A stretch of DNA of 11,144 nt from Ruminococcaceae bacterium UBA1691 (GCA_002320555.1 DCJV01000128.1:1-11144), one strand, 5' to 3'; shown: positions 1 to 6,375, counted from the stretch's first letter. Numbers and translations: made by a program. The notes: generated by a model from the sequence alone, not told the origin.

Positions 1-271
1 GGGCCCGCGCGGCCTGAGCGCGGTTCAATTTTTCTTCCGTTGTCCAGGCAATCAATAAGGCAATCGTAACATATTTTACGCAACGATATCCCTTTTTCGA
101 CAGGCTGAGGCGGTGATTGTGTAAGGGAACATAGATCGTGCTCGTATCGTTATAAATCGGTTTCAGCACGTAAGATTCGATCGGTACACCATTTAAATTT
201 TTCTCTGCGATATCGGCAATTTTACATACACCGTGCGCGCCATACCGTATTATATCATTTTTAAAAAACAT
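1..271 (-). CDS. CarD-like transcription regulator, N-terminal part (runs off the left edge)
   Basis: This reading frame is open from an ATG at 271 to the window edge (90 codons, no stop), so the 3' end is missing. The first ~60 residues match the CarD/TRCF RNA-polymerase-interacting domain: an early YGAHGVCKI stretch (residues 10-18), then ESYVLKPIYND and STIYVPL (about residues 33-54). In this family the domain contacts the RNA polymerase beta subunit and modulates initiation at promoters. A GGTG element lies about five bases before the ATG. The upstream neighbour is the folate operon, but a hairpin and about 300 bases of AT-rich DNA separate them, so it probably has its own promoter. After residue ~60 the sequence no longer looks clearly like the family's helical C-terminal region. 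That could be divergence or a frameshift near the edge. The family call is fairly firm; the exact role is inferred. Confidence 0.72.
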   Translation of the reverse strand, partial: MFFKNDIIRYGAHGVCKIADIAEKNLNGVPIESYVLKPIYNDTSTIYVPLHNHRLSLSKKGYRCVKYVTIALLIAWTTEEKLNRAQAARA

Positions 272-320
272 TTTTTCACCAGCTTTAGCTCTTTTTGAAT
301 GAGATAAAAAGAAAAACGCA

Positions 321-357
321 TAGTTTGCTTCAACTGGACTTACGTTTCAGCAAACTA
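321..357. repeat. 9-bp perfect inverted repeat upstream of the CarD-like gene
   Basis: TAGTTTGCT (321-329) and AGCAAACTA (349-357) are perfect reverse complements separated by 19 bases. They lie 50-86 bases before the ATG of the CarD-like gene, probably inside its 5' untranslated region, so this could be an RNA hairpin or a protein-binding dyad. No T-run follows on the minus strand, so it is not an obvious terminator. Confidence 0.5.
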
Positions 358-374
358 CACGTTGATTTACATTT

Positions 375-383
375 ATAATAGCA
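375..383 (-). promoter_or_regulatory. Possible extended -10 element for the CarD-like gene
   Basis: On the minus strand this reads TGCTATTAT, an extended -10 form (TG, one base, then a TATAAT-like hexamer). It lies about 100 bases before the ATG at 271. I see no good -35 hexamer at 16-18 bases, so the call depends on the extended -10 alone in a very AT-rich region where chance matches are common. Confidence 0.28.
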
Positions 384-568
384 TATTTTTATAAAAATAA
401 ATTTTATGCATATTGTCCGATATACAATGGCGGTATTTTTATTAATATTAACCATTCTTTCAAAATTTCATTATCTTTTAAGCAGCGTGTAGTTTATCAG
501 CGTAAAATCAGCCGGTAAGCTATACGCTTATTTTTTATCCTGGAAACCGCCCTATATACGCATTCTTG

Positions 569-620
569 ATACATCAAAAGCGGAAGCCCTCTGTCCTGCG
601 ACAGCTTCCGCTTTATGTAT
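569..620 (-). terminator. Hairpin after folK, probable end of the folate operon
   Basis: An 11-bp perfect stem (577-587 with 604-614) is extended by six more pairs (569-574 with 615-620) after a two-base bulge. The 16-base loop can itself pair TGTC with GACA (592-595/600-603). It starts 18 bases after the folK stop. On the minus strand the stem is followed by only four T's, so the T-run is weak. Its position and stability still make it the likely transcription end of the folate operon. Confidence 0.6.
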
Positions 621-637
621 AACAATATGATTACCTG

Positions 638-1129
638 TTACAGCGTCAGTTCTGCATCAAATCGCTCTACGCCAGCCGTCCCGATCTCTCTGAGATGCGG
701 CGCAAAATAAAGCCCAGGCGCGCGACCGGAGGGATACAGATCCATCATCGGCACCATGACAAACGCCCGTTCCAAAATCCGCGGATGGGGGAGCGTCAGC
801 TCAAAGGAATCCGACCGCATTCCCTCGTAAAGCAGAAGGTCCAGATCCAGAATGCGCGGCCCATTTTTGACGGTGCGCTCCCGCCCGAACGCGGCCTCAA
901 TGCCAAGGCAGCCGCCCAGTAACGCCATTGGGGACAAATCCGTTTCCACCATCAGATTTGCGTTCAAAAACGGCCCCTGCTCCAGATAACCCACCGGCTG
1001 CGTTTCATATAAACAGGAGGCCTGAGTGACCTTTGTACGGGGCAAAAGCCCAAGCGCCTTTACCGCGCGGTTCAGGTTGTCCAGACGGTCGCCTAAATTA
1101 GAGCCCATTCCAATAACTGCCGTATTCAA
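638..1129 (-). CDS. folK: 2-amino-4-hydroxy-6-hydroxymethyldihydropteridine diphosphokinase
   Basis: HPPK transfers pyrophosphate from ATP to 6-hydroxymethyl-dihydropterin, activating it for dihydropteroate synthase in cytosolic folate synthesis. The 163-residue length is normal. Visible motifs are GSNLGD at residues 9-14, the signature NGPRILDLDLLLY at 89-101 with the Mg-binding aspartates D95 and D97, and PHPRILERAF at 114-123. The start is TTG, not ATG. It overlaps the folB stop in the tetranucleotide TTGA (1129-1126), and a GGGGGAGG ribosome binding site sits eight bases upstream, so translation is probably coupled to folB. It is the last gene of the operon folE-folP-folB-folK. In many Firmicutes folB and folK are fused; here they are separate proteins. 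Confidence 0.95.
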   Translation of the reverse strand: MNTAVIGMGSNLGDRLDNLNRAVKALGLLPRTKVTQASCLYETQPVGYLEQGPFLNANLMVETDLSPMALLGGCLGIEAAFGRERTVKNGPRILDLDLLLYEGMRSDSFELTLPHPRILERAFVMVPMMDLYPSGRAPGLYFAPHLREIGTAGVERFDAELTL

Positions 1130-1494
1130 TCTTGTTTCCTCCCCCTGGTCAGTTCGACTGCAACATAATCAAAGTCCGCCCGAATCGGCGCGTCGGGCTT
1201 TTTCAATACGATATCGATGCGCTGAATCGGCGGATATTCTGCAAAAACAGCGTCTATGACCTGTTGCGCTGTAAATTCCAGCAAATCATTTTTTCTTGAT
1301 TGCATGACACGGCGCACAGTTTTTATTATTTTAGCATAACTGACTGTATTTTCCAAGTTGTCGACTTCACAAGCCTGTTGCAAGTCCAGATATGCCGTCA
1401 GGTCAATGATAAAAAGCTGCCCGGCCTCTTTTTCCTCCGGATTTACACCATGAAAAGCAAAAATACGCAGTCCGCGAACCAAAATTTTATCCAT
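1126..1494 (-). CDS. folB: Dihydroneopterin aldolase
   Basis: FolB cleaves 7,8-dihydroneopterin to 6-hydroxymethyl-dihydropterin and glycolaldehyde, feeding FolK. I chose the ATG at 1494 (122 residues, the usual family length) and not the longer frame starting at 1551, because homology begins at MDKILVRGLRIFAFHGV. Visible landmarks are HGVNPEE (residues 15-21, with the conserved glutamate E21), the conserved tyrosine in VSYA (Y53), and the lysine in VLKKPDAPI (K99), which match the substrate-binding and catalytic positions of the Staphylococcus aureus enzyme. The ATG overlaps the folP stop by eight bases, and the TGA stop overlaps the folK TTG start. The nearest SD-like element, AGGGAG, is 12 bases from the ATG, rather far, which also suggests coupling to folP translation. 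Confidence 0.94.
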   Translation of the reverse strand: MDKILVRGLRIFAFHGVNPEEKEAGQLFIIDLTAYLDLQQACEVDNLENTVSYAKIIKTVRRVMQSRKNDLLEFTAQQVIDAVFAEYPPIQRIDIVLKKPDAPIRADFDYVAVELTRGRKQD

Positions 1495-2350
1495 CCGCTT
1501 CAGTGTCTCCCTCTGCAGGCTGACGGAAAATGGCATCTGCCATTTTTGCACTCTCCACGCATTCTAATACATCATGCACGCGAAGAATGTCGCATCTACC
1601 CGCGATTGCAGCCACATTCGCGGCAACCGTCCCGATCACACGGTTTTCCGCTTTCTCCACACCTGTCGCCTGCCCAATGACACGCTTGCGCGACACACCC
1701 ACCAACAGGGCATATCCCGGTAAACGCAGACTGCCTGTCTCACGAATCAGCGTCAGATTTTCCTCGTAGGATTTTCCAAAGCCGATTCCGGGATCGAGGC
1801 AGAGCGCGTGCTCTGAAATACCGAAGTGTACCGCTTTCTGCACCATCGTTTCAAAAAAGGATCGAACGTGAGAGACAACGCCCTCTGGATAGGCCTCCTG
1901 CGTGTCGGCCGTCCCGCCGCCTGTATGCATCACAATCCAACCCGCGCCGCTGTCCCGAATCACCTGCGCCATCTCCTCGTTGAAGATCCCGCTGACGTCA
2001 TTGATGATCTGTGCGCCCAAAGCAAGTGTTTTGCGCGCTACCTGTGGAAAATAAGTATCAATGGAAACCGGAATGTGCAGGTTTCCTCTCAGCCTTTCCA
2101 ATACAGGCGTTAACCGGGCAAGCTCTTCTTCCGGCGAGATTTCGATATGTCCCGGCCGCGTGGACTGCGCGCCGATATCCAGAAAATCCGCTCCCTGCGC
2201 CTGCATTTCAAGCGCATGGGAGGCCGCGGTATCCGGGTCGATCCACTTGCCGCCATCTGAAAAGGAATCCGGCGTGACATTGAGAATTCCCATCGTATAC
2301 GTGCGCTTGCCCAATGGAAGACAAAACCCTTTTCCACAAAAAATATTCAA
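1487..2350 (-). CDS. folP: Dihydropteroate synthase
   Basis: DHPS condenses p-aminobenzoate with 6-hydroxymethyl-dihydropterin pyrophosphate to give 7,8-dihydropteroate; it is the sulfonamide target. At 287 residues it has normal length. All the hallmark segments of the TIM barrel are present: LNVTPDSFSDGG (23-34), the STRPG loop (63-67), SIDTY (97-101), NDVSG (117-121), LDPGIGFGK (185-193), SRKR (220-223) and RVHD (257-260). I see no change in the STRPG loop that would suggest sulfonamide resistance. The start is TTG, supported by a GAGGAG ribosome binding site eight bases upstream; the first in-frame ATG is at residue 20 and lies within the conserved region, so it is too late. The gene lies 25 bases after folE and overlaps folB. 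Confidence 0.96.
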   Translation of the reverse strand: MNIFCGKGFCLPLGKRTYTMGILNVTPDSFSDGGKWIDPDTAASHALEMQAQGADFLDIGAQSTRPGHIEISPEEELARLTPVLERLRGNLHIPVSIDTYFPQVARKTLALGAQIINDVSGIFNEEMAQVIRDSGAGWIVMHTGGGTADTQEAYPEGVVSHVRSFFETMVQKAVHFGISEHALCLDPGIGFGKSYEENLTLIRETGSLRLPGYALLVGVSRKRVIGQATGVEKAENRVIGTVAANVAAIAGRCDILRVHDVLECVESAKMADAIFRQPAEGDTEADG

Positions 2351-2375
2351 TCTGAAAACTCCTCGCTGATTTTAT

Positions 2376-2945
2376 TTAAAATGAACGCCCATCCCGCAAA
2401 AGGGAGAGGACCTCCGCGCGCGTTTTGGCATCGCTGCGCATCCGGCCGCGCAGGGCAGAGGTCTGCGTCAAAGCGCCCGCCGCCCTTGCACCCCGCATCG
2501 TCATACACAAATGCTCGGCTTCCATAATCACCGCCACCCCCTGCGGTGCAAGCTCCTCAAACAGAAAATCCGCCACCTGGGAAGTAAGCCGCTCCTGCAG
2601 CTGCGGCCTCTTTGCAAAGCAGTCCACGATCCGTGCGAGCTTCGAAAGCCCGATTACACGGCCGTCGCTGGGGATATATGCAATATGGGCACGCCCGATA
2701 AAGGGGAGCAGGTGATGCTCGCACATCGAATACATCGGAATATCCCTCACGATGACCATTTCATCGTTGTGCCCTTCCTGAAACATCTTCAAATGCCTTT
2801 TCGGATCGTCCTGCAATCCGGAAAAGACCTCCTCATACATAGAGGCGACCCGGCGCGGCGTTTCCAAAAGACCTTCCCGGTCCGGATTCTCCCCGATTGC
2901 CAGAAGCAATTCGCGCACAGCTGCCTCTATCCTTTTCTGATCCAT
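2376..2945 (-). CDS. folE: GTP cyclohydrolase I
   Basis: FolE converts GTP to 7,8-dihydroneopterin triphosphate, the committed step of tetrahydrofolate synthesis. The 189-residue form is close to the Bacillus subtilis enzyme. The zinc ligands are visible: C75 and H78 in MCEHHLLPF and C147 in EAEHLCMTMRG. The family core from GENPDREGLLETPRRVA (18-34) to TSALRG (162-167) is intact. I prefer the ATG at 2945 over the in-frame ATG at 2954 because AAGGA sits about eight bases before the former but directly abuts the latter. The gene follows the transglutaminase-like lipoprotein by 20 bases and starts the folate part of the operon. No gene for the dihydroneopterin triphosphate pyrophosphohydrolase step is seen here. 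Confidence 0.96.
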   Translation of the reverse strand: MDQKRIEAAVRELLLAIGENPDREGLLETPRRVASMYEEVFSGLQDDPKRHLKMFQEGHNDEMVIVRDIPMYSMCEHHLLPFIGRAHIAYIPSDGRVIGLSKLARIVDCFAKRPQLQERLTSQVADFLFEELAPQGVAVIMEAEHLCMTMRGARAAGALTQTSALRGRMRSDAKTRAEVLSLLRDGRSF

Positions 2946-2965
2946 TTTGATCATCCTTTTTCAGC

Positions 2966-4135
2966 TTATCCGCCCTTTTTTTCAAGGGTCAAATTCAATA
3001 TGAGCATCTCATCGTCGCAATGATATTGTACCTTGTTGGTTTGTATCTGCCGCTTGCCAGACAAGTTCGCACGTTCCAGCAAACGGTAAATCCGTTCCCC
3101 GGAAAACAAATCCGTGACCGCTTTTTCATACTCCTCCTGAGAGGCAAAACAGAATTCCAAACTCCAGACATCCCGTGCAACCGTCTGCTCAATTGCCTCC
3201 ACGATTTTAGTACGTGTATCCTCCTGATATTTTTGAAAAAAAAGTCCATTTTTCACGAAATAATTGGCCTTTATCGCACTGCACCCCGGCGGTTCCGGAT
3301 CAAACGTTAAATGATTCACAGCAATCGCCTGATCCGTGAGATTGAAATAAACATGGCTGGGTGCCAGCTGCTCCCTGCCGACCGGATCATCCCAGGTGAC
3401 GTCCACATGATATTTCTCGCCATCAATGGTCACAAGATTCCACATATGACCGTCCACACGCGCGTCCTGATCCCGCGCGGAGCCGGTGATCAGATAATTT
3501 TCGATTACCGCCAGATCTAAAAGCAGCTGGAATGCGCGGGAATATCCCTCGCATACCGCTTTCCCATCCAGTAGCGCGCCAGCCGCCGTATAGGATCTCC
3601 AGTTGCCCGTATCCTCATGGTAAACGCAGTGCTCCACGAGATAATCATGAAAAAACAGTTCTTTTTCATATGATGTTTTTCCCTGTACGCTCTCCTGTAT
3701 TTGCCTAGCCTTCTCCAGGAGTTCTTCCGTCATCGCGGCACATTCCGCTACACTGCAATGATAAGAGGGGACGAAATAACTCTTTCCCGCCTGTGTCACC
3801 AGCTGGCAGGAGCCGCCCATACAGAGAAGCTCAGGATTGTCATAGGAAATCGCTTGAAACACCTTGAGCAGTGCTTCTTTTTCCAAAGGCGGGATTTCAA
3901 TTTTCTCCGGATGGCTTTTGATCTGGCGAAAAATCCTGCTGTAAGCGTCCTGCTCCGTCTCCGAAAGCCGATGGTAATAATAATATGTCCGTCCTTTTAT
4001 CTCCGTGGTGGAAAGGCGCATATCCATTGTTTCAACAGAAGGTTCGGTATGTGGGCTGCATCCGGGGAAAAAAATAATCAGCAGGCAAATCAAAAAGGGG
4101 AGAAGCCGATTTTTCAAAATTCTTGACTCGTTCAT
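2966..4135 (-). CDS. Transglutaminase-like lipoprotein
   Basis: A 389-residue protein with an N-terminal secretion signal: basic residues, a hydrophobic run (about 11-24), then FPGC with C26 as a possible lipidation site. The lipobox is non-canonical because proline occupies the -2 position. The central part is a transglutaminase-like (papain-fold) domain: C195 in GKAVCEGYSRAFQLLL, H230 in DGHMWNLV and D245 in KYHVDVTWDD form the expected Cys-His-Asp triad, so it is probably catalytically competent. Family members act on proteins or peptides at the cell surface; the substrate here is unknown. The C-terminal ~90 residues (300-389) match nothing I recognise. The gene starts ten bases after the LCP-like gene. 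The nearest GGGAG lies in the end of that gene, about 15 bases from the ATG, so the start is likely coupled. Domain call firm, function inferred. Confidence 0.85.
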   Translation of the reverse strand: MNESRILKNRLLPFLICLLIIFFPGCSPHTEPSVETMDMRLSTTEIKGRTYYYYHRLSETEQDAYSRIFRQIKSHPEKIEIPPLEKEALLKVFQAISYDNPELLCMGGSCQLVTQAGKSYFVPSYHCSVAECAAMTEELLEKARQIQESVQGKTSYEKELFFHDYLVEHCVYHEDTGNWRSYTAAGALLDGKAVCEGYSRAFQLLLDLAVIENYLITGSARDQDARVDGHMWNLVTIDGEKYHVDVTWDDPVGREQLAPSHVYFNLTDQAIAVNHLTFDPEPPGCSAIKANYFVKNGLFFQKYQEDTRTKIVEAIEQTVARDVWSLEFCFASQEEYEKAVTDLFSGERIYRLLERANLSGKRQIQTNKVQYHCDDEMLILNLTLEKKGG

Positions 4136-4145
4136 CCGCTGTTTT

Positions 4146-5054
4146 TCACGCTCCCTCTCCGGAAAGCGACGATACAGAGGATACCCGAACCGACGGTTTT
4201 CGCTGCCCTGAACGCGCTAAACTCTCCAGATAGACCCGGTGATTCGTATAGTCTAGCATGGAGATATCACTATCAACCTCATTGATGATTCTTTTAAAGA
4301 GCTTATCTGCATCCCGCATATTTTCAACGTTGATCAGCTGATCAAATGCGGCGCAGAGCATCTGCGCCTGCCGCTCCAGCTGCGCCTCCCGTCCGCCGCC
4401 ACCATATTTGATCCATTTGAGCAGCGTGTCCGCATTGAGCGTTTGCTCTCCTGGCTGGAGACGCAGCGTAAAATCCTCTCCGCGATAATCGATTCTGGAG
4501 GGGACGTTCAGGACAACGCCGTTCCCAAGGGCACGAAGCACCGCTTTAAAGCCCTTCTCCGCCGCATAAACATAACGGTCCGCTTTGATACCGGTGAGAT
4601 CCGCCACCGCCTGCTTTAATGCTCCAATACCGCCCATTTGATAGTGCTCCTGTAAGGATACGCTGCGGGAGCCCTCCTTCGCCTGTGCATTCGGATCCAG
4701 CATATAAACGGAAAAAAGCTGCTGATCCATATCCGCGCCTACCAGGGCTGTCAGATACAGCGTTTTGCCGTCATCCGAGCCGCAGGCGAGCAAAAAGGTC
4801 GCCCGGCCGCTCATCTCCGGCAAGACAGACTCGACCAGATCGGAGGTTCCCGTCTGCTCCGGATCATCCGGCTTTCCAATCATCTTATTTAGGTCAAACC
4901 CGGAGGTATATCCCAAAATGAAGAGAGAGAGCCCGCCGAACACGACCACAAACGAAAAAAAAGCGAGCAGAAAAAGCCTCACTCTCTTCCTTTTCTGATA
5001 TTCTTCCGTTGTAAATTTTAATGATTTCTTTTTTTCACGGCGAAAACGGCCCAT
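4146..5054 (-). CDS. Membrane-anchored LCP (LytR-CpsA-Psr)-like protein, degenerate
   Basis: A 302-residue protein with a short, very basic cytoplasmic N-terminus (1-26), one membrane segment (about 27-48) and an outside domain. Residues ~85-265 resemble the LCP fold that transfers undecaprenyl-linked glycopolymers to peptidoglycan: GGIGALKQAVADLTGIKADRYV (141-162) and GFKAVLRALGNGVVLNVPSRIDY (168-190) match the family, as do LQPGEQTLNADTLLKWIKYG (199-218) and ERQAQML (227-233). The segment expected to carry the R-x-D type ligand residues reads GADMDQQLFSVYMLD, and the usual YxRxR stretch is WIKYGGGGREAQ, so lipid-phosphate binding may be altered or lost. I use the ATG at 5054, not the longer frame to 5129, because GGGAGGTG stands five bases before it. 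It is the first gene of the operon, with its own promoter at 5095-5124. Confidence 0.68.
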   Translation of the reverse strand: MGRFRREKKKSLKFTTEEYQKRKRVRLFLLAFFSFVVVFGGLSLFILGYTSGFDLNKMIGKPDDPEQTGTSDLVESVLPEMSGRATFLLACGSDDGKTLYLTALVGADMDQQLFSVYMLDPNAQAKEGSRSVSLQEHYQMGGIGALKQAVADLTGIKADRYVYAAEKGFKAVLRALGNGVVLNVPSRIDYRGEDFTLRLQPGEQTLNADTLLKWIKYGGGGREAQLERQAQMLCAAFDQLINVENMRDADKLFKRIINEVDSDISMLDYTNHRVYLESLARSGQRKPSVRVSSVSSLSGEGA

Positions 5055-5094
5055 GCACGCACCTCCCGTCTGAATCCTTCTCATAATCTTTTTC

Positions 5095-5124
5095 ATTATA
5101 ACCCACTTACACAGGAAAAAACAA
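5095..5124 (-). promoter_or_regulatory. Promoter of the LCP-like/transglutaminase/folate operon
   Basis: On the minus strand there is a perfect -10 TATAAT (5100-5095), preceded by an 18-base spacer and a partial -35 TTGTTT (5124-5119). The predicted start of transcription lies about 35 bases before the LCP-like ATG. It follows directly after the rpsR terminator, so the six genes downstream probably form one independent operon. A 7-bp inverted repeat (5109-5115/5132-5138) brackets the -35 element. Confidence 0.6.
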
Positions 5125-5138
5125 GCCATTGCCTGTGT
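5109..5138. repeat. 7-bp inverted repeat bracketing the -35 element
   Basis: ACACAGG (5109-5115) and CCTGTGT (5132-5138) are perfect reverse complements with 16 bases between them. The candidate -35 hexamer lies within the spacer. It could be an operator for the downstream operon or simply chance; nothing in the window identifies a regulator. Confidence 0.4.
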
Positions 5139-5147
5139 TTCTCACAG

Positions 5148-5183
5148 AAAAAAGGGATGCACCGCGTCCAGCGCAGGCATCCC
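5148..5183 (-). terminator. Intrinsic terminator after rpsR
   Basis: A GC-rich hairpin has a 7-bp perfect outer stem (5154-5160 with 5177-5183) and further G/C pairing inside the loop. It is followed on the minus strand by six T's (5153-5148). It starts 30 bases after the rpsR stop and ends the rpsF-ssb-rpsR unit. Confidence 0.88.
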
Positions 5184-5212
5184 CCTCATGTGCATTTTCA
5201 TACTATACCGGA

Positions 5213-5458
5213 TCAGTCGCTCGTATACGGCAGCAAAGCTACGTGACGGGCGCGCTTGATAGCGGTTGTCAGCTCACGCTGATGAGCGGCGCAGGTGCCG
5301 GTCACACGGCGTGGAAGGATCTTGGAGCGGTCAGAAATAAATTTGCGCAGCCGCGGCACATCTTTATAATCAATCGTCTCGATCTTATCGACACAGAAGG
5401 AGCAAACCTTCCTCCGGCCCTTGCGGCCGCCTCTTCTATCATTGCGGTCATATGCCAT
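5213..5458 (-). CDS. rpsR: 30S ribosomal protein S18
   Basis: S18 binds the platform of the 30S subunit next to S6. The 81-residue protein carries the family core IDYKDV (29-34), ILPRRVTGTC (47-56), HQRELTTAIKRARHVALLPY (59-78). It has a CSFC pair (C19, C22) plus C56 and H59, which look like the zinc-ribbon form of S18 found in many Clostridia. Forms without these cysteines also exist and are often linked to zinc-limitation responses. The start is an ATG with AAGGAGG about nine bases upstream. It is the last gene of rpsF-ssb-rpsR, 53 bases after ssb, and is followed by a terminator. Confidence 0.97.
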   Translation of the reverse strand: MAYDRNDRRGGRKGRRKVCSFCVDKIETIDYKDVPRLRKFISDRSKILPRRVTGTCAAHQRELTTAIKRARHVALLPYTSD

Positions 5459-5511
5459 GAAAATAACCTCCTTTTCAAAACTCTCAGGTGTTCTGAATCC
5501 TGCAGAAGGAC

Positions 5512-5955
5512 TCAGAAGGGAAGATCATCATCGTCCTGGATTTCCTCAAAATCACCCATATTACCTGTTGCATAGGACGGAGCGGGCGCTGCTGCCGGCG
5601 CTGCATAATCGTTGCGCACACCGGTGCCTGTTTCGCTCTTGGAGCCGCAGAAGCTGACATTGTCGGCAACAATCTCAACTGCCTTGCGCCTGATTCCCTG
5701 CTTGTCCTCATACGAACGCGCTTGGATGGAACCCTGCACGGCAATCATTGAACCCTTATGAAAGTAGCGGGACACAAATTCAGCCGTCTGCCTCCAGGCA
5801 ACCACATCGAGAAAATCCGTTTGGCGTTCTGTGCCCGCCTTTTGGTAAGAGCGGTCAACAGCCACCGTAAAGGATGTAACAGAAATGCCGGACCCTGTGG
5901 TACGCAGCTCCGGATCTGCCACGAGTCTGCCCATAATGACTGCACAATTGAGCAT
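5512..5955 (-). CDS. ssb: Single-stranded DNA-binding protein
   Basis: SSB coats single-stranded DNA during replication, repair and recombination and recruits partners through its C-terminal tip. This 147-residue protein shows the OB-fold region (about 1-105), starting MLNCAVIMGRLVADPELR and including TDFLDVVAWRQTAEFV (46-61). A low-complexity Ala/Pro linker follows, and the acidic tip DDDDLPF (141-147) ends the protein. The ATG has AAGGAGG ten bases upstream, and that site overlaps the rpsF stop codon. The gene lies between rpsF and rpsR, the classical bacterial arrangement, which marks it as the housekeeping SSB and not a phage or plasmid copy. Confidence 0.97.
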   Translation of the reverse strand: MLNCAVIMGRLVADPELRTTGSGISVTSFTVAVDRSYQKAGTERQTDFLDVVAWRQTAEFVSRYFHKGSMIAVQGSIQARSYEDKQGIRRKAVEIVADNVSFCGSKSETGTGVRNDYAAPAAAPAPSYATGNMGDFEEIQDDDDLPF

Positions 5956-5970
5956 TCGTTTACATCCTCC

Positions 5971-6258
5971 TTACTTTTTGATGATCAGGGAGCGGATAAC
6001 GCCGTCGGTAATCTTCAGAATTCGGTCAAATTCTGCCGGAAACTCAGGCGCACAGGTGTAATTGAGCAGCAGGTAGTAACCTTCGGCCTCATCGTTGATG
6101 GGATACGCAAGCCTACGTTTGCCCCACTCCTCGACGCTGTCAAGAGTGCCATTCGCTTCAATGAGCGCCTTGAACTTTTCCACCAGTTCCGCGATGCCCT
6201 CGTCACCCTTCGTCAGAGAGAAGATAAGCATGGTTTCATAGCTGTTCTGTGCTGACAT
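5971..6258 (-). CDS. rpsF: 30S ribosomal protein S6
   Basis: S6 binds S18 and the central domain of 16S rRNA in the 30S platform. The 95-residue length is normal. The protein shows YETMLIFSL at 7-15, KRRLAYPINDEAEGYYLLLNY (about 47-67, the family's most conserved block), and FDRILKITDGVIRSLIIKK at the end. The ATG has AAGGAGGTG seven bases upstream. It is the first gene of rpsF-ssb-rpsR and has a near-consensus promoter about 90 bases before the ATG. The leader between them folds into two hairpins that may serve autoregulation by the S6:S18 complex. Confidence 0.97.
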   Translation of the reverse strand: MSAQNSYETMLIFSLTKGDEGIAELVEKFKALIEANGTLDSVEEWGKRRLAYPINDEAEGYYLLLNYTCAPEFPAEFDRILKITDGVIRSLIIKK

Positions 6259-6284
6259 TCTTTTGCACCTCCTTTTGGTCTTTG

Positions 6285-6337
6285 GCCCCGCATTCTATGC
6301 GGAGCAAGGATAAATCACCGTTTTATCATAGTAACGG
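6285..6337 (-). promoter_or_regulatory. Structured leader of rpsF, possible S6:S18-binding autoregulatory element
   Basis: The predicted transcript starts near 6340 and forms two hairpins before the rpsF ribosome binding site. The first has a 5-bp stem (6337-6333 with 6322-6318) and a 10-base loop. The second has a 9-bp stem with one G-U pair (6305-6297 with 6293-6285) and an AGA loop. Many bacteria carry an S6:S18-binding leader upstream of rpsF with conserved CCG elements. CCG trinucleotides occur at the 5' side of both hairpins here, but I cannot match the consensus with certainty. The hairpins are seen; the function is inferred. Confidence 0.38.
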
Positions 6338-6346
6338 CAATTTATG

Positions 6347-6375
6347 ATTATATCAGTAAGGGCAGGAGAAGTCAA
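6347..6375 (-). promoter_or_regulatory. Strong promoter of rpsF-ssb-rpsR
   Basis: On the minus strand, TTGACT (6375-6370), a 17-base spacer and TATAAT (6352-6347) with a TG extension one base before the -10. This is near consensus for the main vegetative sigma factor, as expected for a ribosomal protein operon. It lies about 90 bases before the rpsF ATG. Confidence 0.88.

Larger units (their letters stand above)
272..637. other. Gene-free stretch between folK and the CarD-like gene
   Basis: I see no credible gene on either strand. The stretch holds the hairpin after folK (569-620), an AT-rich block (about 360-480) that probably contains the promoter of the CarD-like gene, and inverted repeats: a 9-bp perfect pair at 321-329/349-357, and a second 9-bp pair at 352-360/487-495 that shares its left copy with the first. 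Confidence 0.6.

Noticed and set aside
1495..1551. 19-residue N-terminal extension of folB
   Set aside because: Homology to dihydroneopterin aldolase begins at the internal ATG (1494), which gives the family's normal length; the extension lies in the end of folP.
5055..5129. 25-residue N-terminal extension of the LCP-like protein
   Set aside because: It overlaps the promoter at 5095-5124, and the ATG at 5054 has a much better ribosome binding site.
5459..5511. Hairpin between ssb and rpsR
   Set aside because: A stem of about eight pairs with a G-U pair can be drawn, but there is no T-run and rpsR is expected to be co-transcribed, so I see no sign of a terminator or attenuator.
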